A stretch of 64,000 nt of DNA from Arthrobacter terrae (GTDB taxonomy: Bacteria; Actinomycetota; Actinomycetes; Actinomycetales; Micrococcaceae). Below are positions 51,249 to 59,689 of this stretch, piece by piece. The stretch covers positions 35,672 through 99,671 of the forward strand of contig NZ_JADNYM010000019.1 of assembly GCF_015708085.1 (NCBI RefSeq). The letters are read 5' to 3'. The position numbers and the translations under genes are program-made. Numbering within the stretch: the first letter of the stretch is position 1; each line of letters begins with the position of its first letter. Under the pieces are notes generated by a model. That model did not search any database and was not told where the DNA came from. It was given only the letters and a program-made list of their open reading frames with translations.

Positions 51249-51615
51249 CTATGGGCCGAAGATACGGCACGGGAGCAACTGTCTGCACTGGGCGTCGGTT
51301 CCCCGCACGCGACGACGCTGGGCAGAATTTTTGAACGCCTTGATGCCGGCCTGCTGGATCGTCTGGCTGGGGCATGGGTGCAGGCCGCCATCGGCGTTTC
51401 GGCGATCTCTGTCGAGGGTAAGGAGGTCCGTGGTGCCAAGAACGGTGGCGGCTCGCGAGTGCATTTGATGGCGGCCATTGACCATGGAACCGGTGCGGTG
51501 TTGGGGCAAGTTTCGGTAGCAGAGAAATCCAACGAGATCCCCTCCTTTTCAACACTGTTGGACGGTATCACGGACCTGACGGGCTCCGGCCGAATGACGC
51601 TAGACCATGCAGCGA
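51249..51615 (+). pseudogene. ISAs1-family transposase remnant
   Basis: About 120 residues, EDTAREQLSALGVGSPHATTLGRIFERLDAGLLDRLAGAWVQA...VSVEGKEVRGAKN-like, HLMAAIDHGTGAVLGQVSVAEKSNEIPSFSTLLDGI. The VEGKxVRGxK and K-S-N-E-I-P elements match the middle of ISAs1 transposases. The N-terminal part and everything after the LLDGI region are missing, including the catalytic C-terminus, and no terminal inverted repeats were found. An inactive fragment. Confidence 0.75.
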
Positions 51616-51833
51616 CTTACCGAGACATGCCTATTTGGCGGTCCAGCGGCAGTGCGGCGCGTCTGCCGCCTGGGGTGCCGGATGCCTTGAAACACCAAGG
51701 GTTGCAAGACTCGTACGTATCGCCGGTCAGTGGCACCCGCGCGTGGCGGCGCCTTCGTAAGCGAATAGACTGCGCTTCCACTGTGACTGTCTGCTGGTGA
51801 GTCGCGACGCAGGCGTACAGTGGCCTACGAACC

Positions 51834-53219
51834 CTAAGGACTCTGTGGATCCGGGCGGTCATCCTCGGCCGGTTCCGTGGGCGGCGATTCGTTGCCTCCA
51901 GAGCTACCCTCGTCACCGGCTCCGTCCGCACCGGGTCCGTCCGCACCGGGTCCGTCCGCACCGGGTCCGTCCGCACTGGTCACGAGGTCATTATTGGTCT
52001 TGCCGTCACGGCCGGTTTCGGCCGAACGGTTCGCATAGAGAGGCAAGGGTGCGTACTCGGCCGGTGGCTCAGGCTTCATCCGGTCCTCACCGGCCCGGCG
52101 TGGCTGACCATGCAGGTCCTCCACCCCGGTGAGGTACTTCACCGAGGCGTGGACCGATGCGACGATGGGGATCGCAAGAATGGCACCGAACACGCCGGCA
52201 ACCAGCGCTCCGCCGGTCAATGAGAGCACGATTACCACCGGGTGCAGCTTCACGGCGCGGCCGACAATGAGTGGCTGAAACAGATGGGCCTCGAGCTGGT
52301 CCTCAACGATCAATACGGCCAGCATAATGAGGCCGGCGACCGGTCCCTGGGTAATCAGCGCGACCAGGACGGCTAATCCGCCGAAAAGAAAAGCGCCGAT
52401 AATCGGGATGAAGCTGCCGATGAACACCAAGACGGCCAAAGGGACGGCCAAGGGCACACCAAGAAAAAACAAGACCAAGCCAATAACAACGCCGTGAATA
52501 AGGGCAATTATTGCGGTACCGACTACCCAGCCGGACAATACATGCCAAGCCCGGTACCCTGCCCCGCGGACGCTTACTTGGACCGACGCCGGAAAGAGCC
52601 GCACCAGCCAGCTCCATATCCGATCTCCCTCGTCGAGGAAGAAAAACGTCAGAAACAACGTCACAATCAGGCCAGTGATGAGCTCTACCGCTGCCGTACC
52701 GACCGTTATGACCCCGCTGGCAATGGTTTGGCTGTTCTTGCGCAACGCGTCGACCAGCTGTTGCTGAAGCTGCTGTAATTGGTCGCTATTCGTCCCCGGC
52801 AACACGTCAACATACCGCTTTGCCTCGTTAAACAAGTCTTCGACCTGGTTGACCATGCTCGCATAATTCGCGGACGCCTGCCGCTCGACGAACCAACCGA
52901 CACCGCCCAATACGACCAGGGCGACAACTATGGTAATCCACGTAGCCAAGGGCCGGGTGAATCGCAGCCGTCGCAACAGCGCCACCAACGGGTGCAATAG
53001 CGCCGCGAGCAATAGCGCGAAGAAAACCGGCAGAACCACCAGGTAAAGCTTAGTGAACAGTGCACTCAGGGCCAGGAAGGCTCCGGCCACAACCAAAAGA
53101 CGCCAGCACCACCCGGCCGCAACCACCAGGCTCGCCGGCACGACACCTGGCAACCGTACGATGCCACCGTGCGGCCGGTGCGTCCTGTCGTTCTTCCCTG
53201 CACGCGACGCTGTCGCCAT
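51834..53219 (-). CDS. AI-2E family transporter (TqsA/PerM-like)
   Basis: A membrane protein of 461 aa from the ATG at 53219. About seven or eight helices are present: WRLLVVAGAFLALSALFTKLYLVVLPVFFALLLAALLHPLVALLRRL opens the family domain, and PLAVPLAVLVFIGSFIPIIGAFLFGGLAVLVAL with the downstream DQLEAHLFQPLIVGRAVKLHPVVIVLSLTGGAL is its diagnostic second half. Exports a small molecule or ions; AI-2 itself is not implied. The C-terminus is a disordered acidic tail with GADGP repeats. Confidence 0.9.
   Translation of the reverse strand: MATASRAGKNDRTHRPHGGIVRLPGVVPASLVVAAGWCWRLLVVAGAFLALSALFTKLYLVVLPVFFALLLAALLHPLVALLRRLRFTRPLATWITIVVALVVLGGVGWFVERQASANYASMVNQVEDLFNEAKRYVDVLPGTNSDQLQQLQQQLVDALRKNSQTIASGVITVGTAAVELITGLIVTLFLTFFFLDEGDRIWSWLVRLFPASVQVSVRGAGYRAWHVLSGWVVGTAIIALIHGVVIGLVLFFLGVPLAVPLAVLVFIGSFIPIIGAFLFGGLAVLVALITQGPVAGLIMLAVLIVEDQLEAHLFQPLIVGRAVKLHPVVIVLSLTGGALVAGVFGAILAIPIVASVHASVKYLTGVEDLHGQPRRAGEDRMKPEPPAEYAPLPLYANRSAETGRDGKTNNDLVTSADGPGADGPGADGPGADGAGDEGSSGGNESPPTEPAEDDRPDPQSP
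51921..51980 (-). repeat. four 15-bp tandem repeats encoding GADGP
   Basis: Units of tccgtccgcaccggg (plus strand) at 51921, 51936 and 51951, plus a variant at 51966, encode the repeated GADGP tail of the AI-2E transporter. Confidence 0.85.
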
Positions 53220-53376
53220 GCCACAACAGTAACGGCAGCGCACCTTAAAAACGAGGCATTTGATTAGCGGCTTTTAGTAGTCAATGAGTCCTCGCCCCGC
53301 CCGTCCAAGGTAGCCCGGCACGCGGTCTCCAACAGACCAACGCCCAGCTTTAGCTCTGGGATTCTCTGCCTGCGGA

Positions 53377-53407
53377 CGCGTGGAGACCCGGTCTGGATCT
53401 CCACGCG
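53377..53407 (-). terminator. hairpin after the MBL hydrolase gene
   Basis: CGCGTGGAGA and TCTCCACGCG form a perfect 10-bp stem with an 11-nt loop, 28 nt after the MBL stop on the minus strand. No T-tract. Confidence 0.55.
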
Positions 53408-53435
53408 GCCTTCAAATGATAGGCAGAAGCCCGGG

Positions 53436-54065
53436 CTAGTGACCGCGGTCGATCCAGTCCTGCAGCGCCGGCGCCTCGGTGCCGATTGTGGTGGAGTCCC
53501 CGTGCCCGGTCCGCACCACAGTGTCCGCGGGCAGCACCAACAGCTTGCTCCGGATGGACTCGATAATGGTGGGGAAGTCACTGTAGGAACGGCCCGTGGC
53601 GCCCGGTCCGCCGCGGAAAAGCGTGTCTCCGCTGAATACTGTCCTTTCCGCGGGCAGGTAGTAGCAGACGGAGCCGGGGGAATGCCCGGGGGTGTGCAGC
53701 GCCGTCAAGGTGACGCCCGCGACGTCAAACGTGTCGCCGTCGTGAACCTCATGACCCGGGCCAAAGTCCGGGTACACGGCGTCCCAAAGCATCCGGTCCG
53801 CCGCGTGCAGGTAAATCGGAGCCCGCGCGTCCTCGGCCAGACGCTCCGCCGCACCGATGTGGTCATCGTGGGCATGTGTCAGCAGCAGCGCCCTGACCCG
53901 CCGCCCTGCCAGCTGATCAATAATCGCCTGGGCATCGTGCGGGGCGTCGATAATGATGCACTCCTCGTCGTCCCCCACAATCCAGACGTTGTTATCCACG
54001 TCCCAGGTGCCGCCGTCGAGCGAGAAGGTCCCGGAAGTCACCAACGGCTCGATCCGCACGGCCAT
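53436..54065 (-). CDS. MBL-fold metallo-hydrolase (glyoxalase II-like)
   Basis: A protein of 209 aa with the metal-binding THAHDDHIGAAERL (HxHxDH), then HTPGHSPGSVCYYLP, FSGDTLFRGGPGATGRSYSDF and a terminal GHGDSTTIGTE. It overlaps the mscR stop by one base (TGATG) and so is cotranslated with it. In actinobacteria this pair is common, and the hydrolase is proposed to act on the S-formyl-mycothiol formed by MscR (established pairing; the substrate here is inferred). Confidence 0.9.
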   Translation of the reverse strand: MAVRIEPLVTSGTFSLDGGTWDVDNNVWIVGDDEECIIIDAPHDAQAIIDQLAGRRVRALLLTHAHDDHIGAAERLAEDARAPIYLHAADRMLWDAVYPDFGPGHEVHDGDTFDVAGVTLTALHTPGHSPGSVCYYLPAERTVFSGDTLFRGGPGATGRSYSDFPTIIESIRSKLLVLPADTVVRTGHGDSTTIGTEAPALQDWIDRGH

Positions 54066-55150
54066 CAGAGCTCCACCACCGAACGCAGCACGGTGCCTTC
54101 ACGCATTTTGTCGAAGGCTTCCTCGATCTGGCCGATTCCGATCCGTTCGGAGACAAATGCGTCCAGATCCAGCCGCCCCTGCTGATACAGGCTCACCAGC
54201 ATGGGGAAGTCCCGGGACGGGAGGCAGTCTCCGTACCAGGAGGACTTCAGCGAGCCGCCGCGGCCAAAGACATCCAGCAGCGGCAGTTCCAGCGTCATCT
54301 CCGGCGATGGCACGCCCACCAGAACCACCGTCCCGGCCAGATCGCGGGCGTAAAACGCCTGCTGATACGTTTCCGGACGGCCGACGGCGTCAATCACCAC
54401 GTCAGCGCCGAAACCTCCGGTCAGCGCGCGGATGGCCTCCACCGGATCATTCTCGGAGGAGTTGACGGTATCGGTGGCGCCCATCGTGAGCGCCCGGTCG
54501 AGCTTGGTGTCATTGATGTCCACGGCAATGATGGTTGTCGCGCCGGCCAGGGCGGCTCCCGCAATGGCCGCGGAGCCGACACCGCCGCAGCCGATCACGG
54601 CCACCGAATCCCCGCGCTGAACACCGCCGGTGTTCAGCGCGGCGCCGATCCCGGCCATCACGCCGCAGCCCAGCAGGCCAACGGCGGCAGCATCCGCCTC
54701 CGGATCCACCTTGGTGCACTGGCCCGCGGCCACCAACGTCTTTTCGGCAAACGCTCCGATGCCCAGCGCGGGGGTCAGTTCGGTGCCGTCCTCCAACGTC
54801 ATCTTCTGCGTCGCATTGTGCGTATTGAAACAGTACTGAGGGCGGCCGCGGCGGCAGGCACGGCATTCGCCACAGACGGCGCGCCAGTTCAAAATTACCC
54901 TGTCGCCGGGAGCTACCTCAGTGACGTCTGGACCCACGGCGCTGACCACACCGGTGGCTTCATGGCCCAGCAGGAACGGGAAATCATCACTGATCTGGCC
55001 CAGCTTGTAATGCAGATCCGTATGGCAGACGCCGCTGGTGATAATGTCCACCAGAGCTTCACCGGGACCGGGATCCGGGACCAGAATGGTTTCCAACGTG
55101 ACGGGGGCACCCTTGAAGCGTGCCACGACGCCCTGAACTTTATGCACCAC
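54065..55150 (-). CDS. mscR: S-(hydroxymethyl)mycothiol dehydrogenase
   Basis: Zinc MDR enzyme of 361 aa that oxidises the formaldehyde-mycothiol adduct (and can reduce S-nitrosomycothiol). Visible are [10 protein letters not shown] and GHEATGVV (catalytic zinc), [19 protein letters not shown] (structural zinc), the Rossmann [21 protein letters not shown], and the [23 protein letters not shown] segment typical of the MscR/AdhE2 subgroup. Followed immediately by the MBL hydrolase and near the mycoredoxin gene, giving a small mycothiol cluster. Confidence 0.93.
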   Translation of the reverse strand: MVHKVQGVVARFKGAPVTLETILVPDPGPGEALVDIITSGVCHTDLHYKLGQISDDFPFLLGHEATGVVSAVGPDVTEVAPGDRVILNWRAVCGECRACRRGRPQYCFNTHNATQKMTLEDGTELTPALGIGAFAEKTLVAAGQCTKVDPEADAAAVGLLGCGVMAGIGAALNTGGVQRGDSVAVIGCGGVGSAAIAGAALAGATTIIAVDINDTKLDRALTMGATDTVNSSENDPVEAIRALTGGFGADVVIDAVGRPETYQQAFYARDLAGTVVLVGVPSPEMTLELPLLDVFGRGGSLKSSWYGDCLPSRDFPMLVSLYQQGRLDLDAFVSERIGIGQIEEAFDKMREGTVLRSVVEL

Positions 55151-55289
55151 TATGTGCTCTTTTCTCTAACCGGGATGTTCGTTTGGCAGTACGAAGACCT
55201 GCTAGCCAGTCTCCTGGCTGCTGTTTCCATTACTGTCTGTCTATCACAACCGATCAGGGCAATGCTGACCGGTTACGCGGTGTCGTAGC

Positions 55290-55547
55290 TTAGGCGGCAA
55301 GCCGGGCCTGCACATCCCGCAGTGACGGGTTGGTAGCGGAGGTTCCGTCCGGGAACATCACGGTGGGAACGGTTTGGTTGCCGCCGTTAAGCTTCTCCAC
55401 TAGTTCGGCGGTACCGGGGACGTCCTCAATGTTGACCTCGGTGTAACCAATTCCCTGCGAATCAAGCTGGCTCTTGAGTCGGCGGCAGTAGCCGCACCAG
55501 GACGTTGAAAACATGGTGATGGTGCCGGCGTCGGGGGTGAAGTCCAC
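55290..55547 (-). CDS. mycoredoxin / glutaredoxin-like protein
   Basis: A thioredoxin-fold protein of 85 aa. The active site CGYC in TMFSTSWCGYCRRLKSQLDSQGIGYTEVNIED, the cis-Pro in NQTVPTVMFPDG and the closing TNPSLRDVQARL match the mycobacterial mycoredoxin Mrx1, which reduces mycothiol mixed disulfides. It stands alone, upstream of mscR on the same strand, with a 139-nt gap. Confidence 0.9.
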   Translation of the reverse strand: MDFTPDAGTITMFSTSWCGYCRRLKSQLDSQGIGYTEVNIEDVPGTAELVEKLNGGNQTVPTVMFPDGTSATNPSLRDVQARLAA

Positions 55548-55706
55548 GGGTGCTCCTTGAAGTAATTAATGGCCAAGCGGGCCTGGGGCGTTTGCCGGCA
55601 GGCGTGTTGGCGTAGTTTGCGTTCAGGAGCTACAACGCCAGCGCACCGCCGCGGTATTCCGCCACGCACCTAAGGAGTCTGCCGGCTCGCGCATGCAGGC
55701 CTGCCT

Positions 55707-57065
55707 TTATTTAGCCGTTTCCTTGCTGTTCCGCGACGGGGAAAAGATTCGGCTGAGGACATACAGGACCAGACCAACCGCTATCAGAATGCCGGTCCGA
55801 AGCCATACTTCAGCACTTTGCTGGGTGAGCAAAATTACGCAGGACGCGATTGCTAAATAAGGAACCACCGTCGCAGCCCTGAAATGGCTATGGCTGACTT
55901 TGTCGCTGCGCAGCACCAGGACCGCAATGTTGGTGCTCAAGAAGACGAATAACAGCAGCAGCACAACGGTTTCGGCCAGGGAAGCGAGATCCCCGGTCAG
56001 CGTCAAGGCCATCGCCACCACTGTGGTTGCCACGATGGCGGACCAAGGCGTTTTCCTGCCCGGCAGCACCTTACCGAGGGCGCGGGGGAAGAGGCCCTGT
56101 TCGGCCATTCCGTACGTCAGCCGACTGGCCATGATCATAGTCAAGAGTGCACCATTGGCGACAGCAACAAGCGCTATGGCACCAAACAGCCAGGGTGGTA
56201 CAGCAATTCCAGTCGCGTTCACAACGGCAAGCAACGGTGCTGTGGATCCCGCCAGGTCTTCCGTAGGCAGGGCCACCGCAGCGGCGAGGCCGATGAGGAC
56301 GTAGACCGCTCCGGCCGTCAGGAGTGCACCGAAGAGTGCACGAGGATAGACGCGGCTCACGTCACGTATTTCCTCGGCAACATTGGCCGAGGTCTCGAAT
56401 CCCACAAAGGAATAATAGGCCAGCAGCGCCGCCCCCAATACCGCAATACCAGGATTGACGCCCGCCCGGAATTGCATTACCTGCTCGGGATAGCCACCGC
56501 CTCGGCCGAACATGACCGCCACCAGGACAATGACCAGAACAAGTCCGGACACTTCGATAACGGTCATGACCACATTGCTTTTCACTGATTCGGAAATACC
56601 GCGTGAATTCAGCAGGGCCACCAAAACGAGGAATATCAGGGCGACCGGAACAGGAGGAAGGTCCACGAAGGGCTTGAGATAGTCGCCGGCAAAGGCCAGC
56701 GCCAGCCCCGCTGCACTCGTTACGCCTGCAGCGAGCATGCAAAAACCTACGAGAAAAGAAAGGAGCGGCTTCTTATAGGCACGTTCTGCGAAGATCGCAG
56801 CTCCCCCGGCGCGTGGGTATTTGGTAACCAGTTCCGCGTAGGAGGCGGCGGTGAGAAGCGAAAGGATCAGTGCCACCACCAACGGAACCCAGATGGCGCC
56901 CCCAACTTCGCCGGAGACCTTGCCGACTAAAGCATAAATACCAGCGCCGAGGACATCCCCGAGGATGAAAAGATAGAGAAGCGGTCCTGTGATGCCCTTC
57001 TTCAGCGCAGTATCCGCAGAAGAACCAGCATTGTTGCCGCTCGTTTGACCCGTGGAAATGCTCAT
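55707..57065 (-). CDS. APC-family amino acid permease
   Basis: A membrane protein of 452 aa with 12 predicted helices. The start MSISTGQTSGNN is followed by ALKKGITGPLLYLFILGDVLGAGIYALVGKVSGEVGGAIWVPLVVALILS, the G-x-G-I/A-x-G first helix of APC transporters. LLAYYSFVGFETSANVAEEIRDVSRVYPRALFGAL is the signature of helices 6-7. The transported amino acid or amine cannot be inferred. Monocistronic, with a palindrome (GCAGGCCTGC, 55695-55704) just past its stop. Confidence 0.9.
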   Translation of the reverse strand: MSISTGQTSGNNAGSSADTALKKGITGPLLYLFILGDVLGAGIYALVGKVSGEVGGAIWVPLVVALILSLLTAASYAELVTKYPRAGGAAIFAERAYKKPLLSFLVGFCMLAAGVTSAAGLALAFAGDYLKPFVDLPPVPVALIFLVLVALLNSRGISESVKSNVVMTVIEVSGLVLVIVLVAVMFGRGGGYPEQVMQFRAGVNPGIAVLGAALLAYYSFVGFETSANVAEEIRDVSRVYPRALFGALLTAGAVYVLIGLAAAVALPTEDLAGSTAPLLAVVNATGIAVPPWLFGAIALVAVANGALLTMIMASRLTYGMAEQGLFPRALGKVLPGRKTPWSAIVATTVVAMALTLTGDLASLAETVVLLLLFVFLSTNIAVLVLRSDKVSHSHFRAATVVPYLAIASCVILLTQQSAEVWLRTGILIAVGLVLYVLSRIFSPSRNSKETAK

Positions 57066-57284
57066 AATGCAGGCAGACCCTTCTCAAATTCAGCAACAGC
57101 AAAACCCCGGTCTTGGATGAATGACCAGCTATGAACACCTGATGTTAGTCACAGCCGAAGACCGAAAGTAAGTATACATAGCTTCTGTGCCGGCTCTAAT
57201 ATGAAGGGCGAGGTATCCGGCTAACTGGACGGCTCCCGGCGCAGGAGCGTCCGCGCACCTCGATCCGATTCGGGCCGCGCGGGC

Positions 57285-57583
57285 ACCGGCGTTCGACTGC
57301 CCGGTTCGCACGACCTCTTCCTGCAGGCCCAGGACCGGGGGCTCCTGGTAGCCGATGAATCTCAATACAAACGGCTATGGCCCGTCCTCGGCAGACCCGA
57401 GGCTATCCTTCGCGGCCACGACATTGTCGGCATCCGGCATCCGGCATCCGGCGCCCCGGCTCAACCGGGAACAAACTCGCCATCGCCGTCAGGACATGGG
57501 CCAACGTGGCGGACCGGGAGCTGGTGGATCAAGCCGTCAAGCTGGCTGCCCACCGCCGCCAAACATTCAGCAGGCTCAGCTGA
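57285..57583 (+). pseudogene. winged-helix DNA-binding domain protein (DUF1006-like), C-terminal remnant
   Basis: VRLPGSHDLFLQAQDRGLLVADESQYKRLWPVLGRPEAILRGHDIVGI matches the C-terminal core of actinobacterial 'winged helix DNA-binding domain-containing' proteins. Just downstream the frame changes to NKLAIAVRTWANVADRELVDQAVKLAAHRRQTFSRLS, the usual end of the same family, stopping at 57583. Upstream sequence shows LDPIRAARAP in a third frame. A 7-bp triplication (ggcatcc-like, near 57430-57450) lies at the junction. The rest of the 57066-57705 spacer has no recognisable gene. Confidence 0.6.
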
Positions 57584-57705
57584 GAAACCGGTTCAGATCC
57601 TGATAGACCACCGCGTCTACGCCACTTGATCCTGATGCAGTCGTGGCCAGCCCCCTGCGGTGAGCTGGCCGCCGTCGTTCTTATCCGTTTGCCGGTTCGG
57701 TAAAC

Positions 57706-58431
57706 TCATCCGTCCGCCGGTTCGATGAGTTCCGGACCGTTGTTACGCACGCTGTTGGCCTTGGTGCTTACGATTCGCGGGACCAGTTTTGGTTCCGGCA
57801 TGGAATCAAGGAGCTGCTGCACATCCGCTGGAGATGTGGTGCCGGGGTCCAGCCAATCGGCATAGAGATCCGGCGGGACAATGACCGGCGTCCTGTCGTG
57901 GATATGGCCCAGCGCGTCCGTCGCCGCCGCGGTGATAATGGTGCAGGTGCGCAGCCACTTGTCGGGGTGGTCATCCGGGAGGGACGGGTCCGGCCAGTAT
58001 TCGTAGAGGCCGGCGAACGCCAGCGGCTCGTTAGTTTCACCGTGCAGATAATGGGGGATCTTGCCGTCGGCCGTTTTCTGCCATTCGTAGTAACCATCCG
58101 CCGGCACCAGGGCCCTCCGGTTGGCTGCGGCCTTGCGGAAGGACGGTTTCTCGGTGACGGTCTCCCGCCGGGCATTGATGAGCCGCGCGCCGGCTTTGGG
58201 ATCCTTTGACCACGATGGCACCAGGCCCCAGCGGGCGGTCAATAGCTGTCGGGCAATTACACCAGCGGCAGCTTTGGGGCCGGTCTTATCGAGACGGTCC
58301 ACAATGAGTGGAACTTCATCGGTTGGTGCCACATTATAGGAGGCGACGAGTTCTTCGGCATGGGTGGCATCGACGCCGAAGGACGCTACGAGGTCGCCGG
58401 TGCTCCGAGCCATCACATATCTGCCGCACAT
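57706..58431 (-). CDS. SRAP family (SOS response-associated peptidase, YedK/HMCES-like)
   Basis: A protein of 241 aa beginning MCGRYVMARS, so that catalytic Cys2 becomes N-terminal after Met removal. Conserved segments: YNVAPTDEVPLIV, RWGLVPSWSKDPKAGARLINARRETVTEKPSFRKA, the active-site glutamate in RRALVPADGYYEWQ, and IHDRTPVIVPPDLYADWLDP. It forms covalent crosslinks to abasic sites in single-stranded DNA and fits with the nearby dnaE2 in a DNA-damage neighbourhood. Confidence 0.93.
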   Translation of the reverse strand: MCGRYVMARSTGDLVASFGVDATHAEELVASYNVAPTDEVPLIVDRLDKTGPKAAAGVIARQLLTARWGLVPSWSKDPKAGARLINARRETVTEKPSFRKAAANRRALVPADGYYEWQKTADGKIPHYLHGETNEPLAFAGLYEYWPDPSLPDDHPDKWLRTCTIITAAATDALGHIHDRTPVIVPPDLYADWLDPGTTSPADVQQLLDSMPEPKLVPRIVSTKANSVRNNGPELIEPADG

Positions 58432-58452
58432 AATTACATTATGGACCGGCTG

Positions 58453-58503
58453 GCCTGGTTGCGCGGTCTGCCTGGTTGCGCGGTCTGCCTGGTTGCGCGG
58501 TGT
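58453..58503. repeat. 17-bp tandem repeat, three copies
   Basis: Unit gcctggttgcgcggtct at 58453 and 58470, with a variant at 58487. It sits in the spacer between the SRAP start and the acetyltransferase stop. Confidence 0.8.
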
Positions 58504-58509
58504 GCGCGG

Positions 58510-59016
58510 TTATTCGTCGTTTTCTTCGGGTGCCCAGCGGCGGAAGTCCAGCGAGAGGTACAGCGCCAGGGCGGCGGAGTTCTCCTCACTGACACGCACT
58601 GCGACCTCGTGATGTCCGGCCTGGAAAAGAGCATCAAGGGAGGCGCGTACCAGATCTTCTGCCAGGCCTTGACGCCGGTGTTCGCGATCGGTGAAAAGTT
58701 CGATGATGAAAGGGGCATCCGGTGCGCCGTCCCATTTTGCGCGTTCCACCACCAGAATGGCGGCAATGATCCCTTCGGCTTCATCCGTCACAATGTGTGA
58801 CGCTTCCGGCACATAGGTGCCGTATTTACCTTCAAAGGATGCCTCGAGATCGGCGACGGCGGCTTCCATGTTTTCGCTGGCAACTCCCGGACCGTAGGCG
58901 CTGAAGTAGAGTTCGCCGAGTTTGCGGATGTCCCCGGCTGTTGCCGGGCGGGACTCCGTGGCGAGGTCCCGCTCGAGGGGGGTGGTCTGGGCGATCAGGG
59001 TAACCATGTTGGTCAT
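58510..59016 (-). CDS. GNAT family N-acetyltransferase
   Basis: A protein of 168 aa from the ATG at 59016 (MTNMVTLIAQ), which has AGAGGAG about 7 nt upstream. The acetyl-CoA binding motif is FIIELFTDREHRRQGLAEDLVRASLDALFQAG (R-R-x-G-x-A), and the C-terminus is SEENSAALALYLSLDFRRW, typical of the fold. N-terminal ATAGDIRKLGELYFSAYGPG fits. Substrate unknown. Same strand as SRAP and upstream of it, with 78 nt containing a tandem repeat between them. Confidence 0.85.
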   Translation of the reverse strand: MTNMVTLIAQTTPLERDLATESRPATAGDIRKLGELYFSAYGPGVASENMEAAVADLEASFEGKYGTYVPEASHIVTDEAEGIIAAILVVERAKWDGAPDAPFIIELFTDREHRRQGLAEDLVRASLDALFQAGHHEVAVRVSEENSAALALYLSLDFRRWAPEENDE

Positions 59017-59215
59017 GGAGCGCTCCTCTGTGAACTCATAGGGTGCGGGCGTCGCCAGCGTCGTAGTGGGTCTTGTACACACATGCTAGACGGCATTTGT
59101 CCCGCCAGCTACATTCCGTAACTGAGCTTGTGCTGCTGTGCTTCTTGTGTAACAGCGTCGTTGTATATTCGGTAAAACCAGGCGTACAGTTGATGCCACT
59201 AGAAGATATATTCGA

Positions 59216-59230
59216 CGAATGGTCCATTCG
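59216..59230 (+). promoter_or_regulatory. palindrome upstream of DUF6504-dnaE2, possible SOS operator
   Basis: CGAATGGTCCATTCG has 7-bp arms around one base, 24 nt upstream of the DUF6504 start; an overlapping ATTCG-A-CGAAT precedes it. It resembles, but does not match, the actinobacterial LexA box (CGAAC-N4-GTTCG). Confidence 0.45.
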
Positions 59231-59253
59231 ATAAGTGTTCACGAGGTGCGGCT

Positions 59254-59568
59254 ATGGGGATGTTCAGCGAACCGGTGGAGGTGATCCGCTCGGCTGACGG
59301 CATGCCGCTGAAATTACGTTGGCAGGGGCAAGAATACATTATCGGGGCAGAACCCATGCGCTGGTACGAGCGCCGTAAATGGTGGGCGGAGGAGAGCCGT
59401 GCCGAGCGCGGTCACGGTTCGAATCTGGTGGACCATGAAATCTGGCGGGTTCAGGCCAGGCTCAACGGGCAGGGGCCGCTGTTTACCTTCGATCTGAGTC
59501 ATCACCTGGACAGCGAACGATGGCGAATGCTGTGTATTCATGATGCTTTCCGGGCACGCAGCGCTTGA
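59254..59568 (+). CDS. DUF6504 family protein
   Basis: A small protein of 104 aa: SEPVEVIRSADGMPLKLRWQGQEYIIGAEPMRWYERRKWWAEE...EIWRVQAR...GPLFTFDLSHHLDSERWRMLCIHD. This Trp-rich pattern is characteristic of DUF6504 proteins, which are regularly encoded beside imuB and dnaE2 in actinobacteria. Here it directly precedes dnaE2 with 121 nt between. It may be an accessory factor of the translesion polymerase; mechanism unknown. Confidence 0.85.
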   Translation: MGMFSEPVEVIRSADGMPLKLRWQGQEYIIGAEPMRWYERRKWWAEESRAERGHGSNLVDHEIWRVQARLNGQGPLFTFDLSHHLDSERWRMLCIHDAFRARSA

Positions 59569-59611
59569 AGCTGTAGACGCGATCTAGAAAACAGCCTGCG
59601 GGCTCCGCTTA

Positions 59612-59661
59612 TAGACACCGCCCGGCGGGTCCCCGCCCGTAGACACCGCCCGGCGGGTCCC
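59612..59661 (+). repeat. 22-bp direct repeat, two copies, between DUF6504 and dnaE2
   Basis: The unit begins tagacaccgcccggcggg and occurs at 59612-59633 and 59640-59661. Each copy contains CCGCCCGGCGGG, which can self-pair. It occupies most of the DUF6504-dnaE2 spacer and ends 28 nt before the dnaE2 start. Confidence 0.85.
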
Positions 59662-59689
59662 GTTCAAGAAACAACATTTTGGATTTCTT

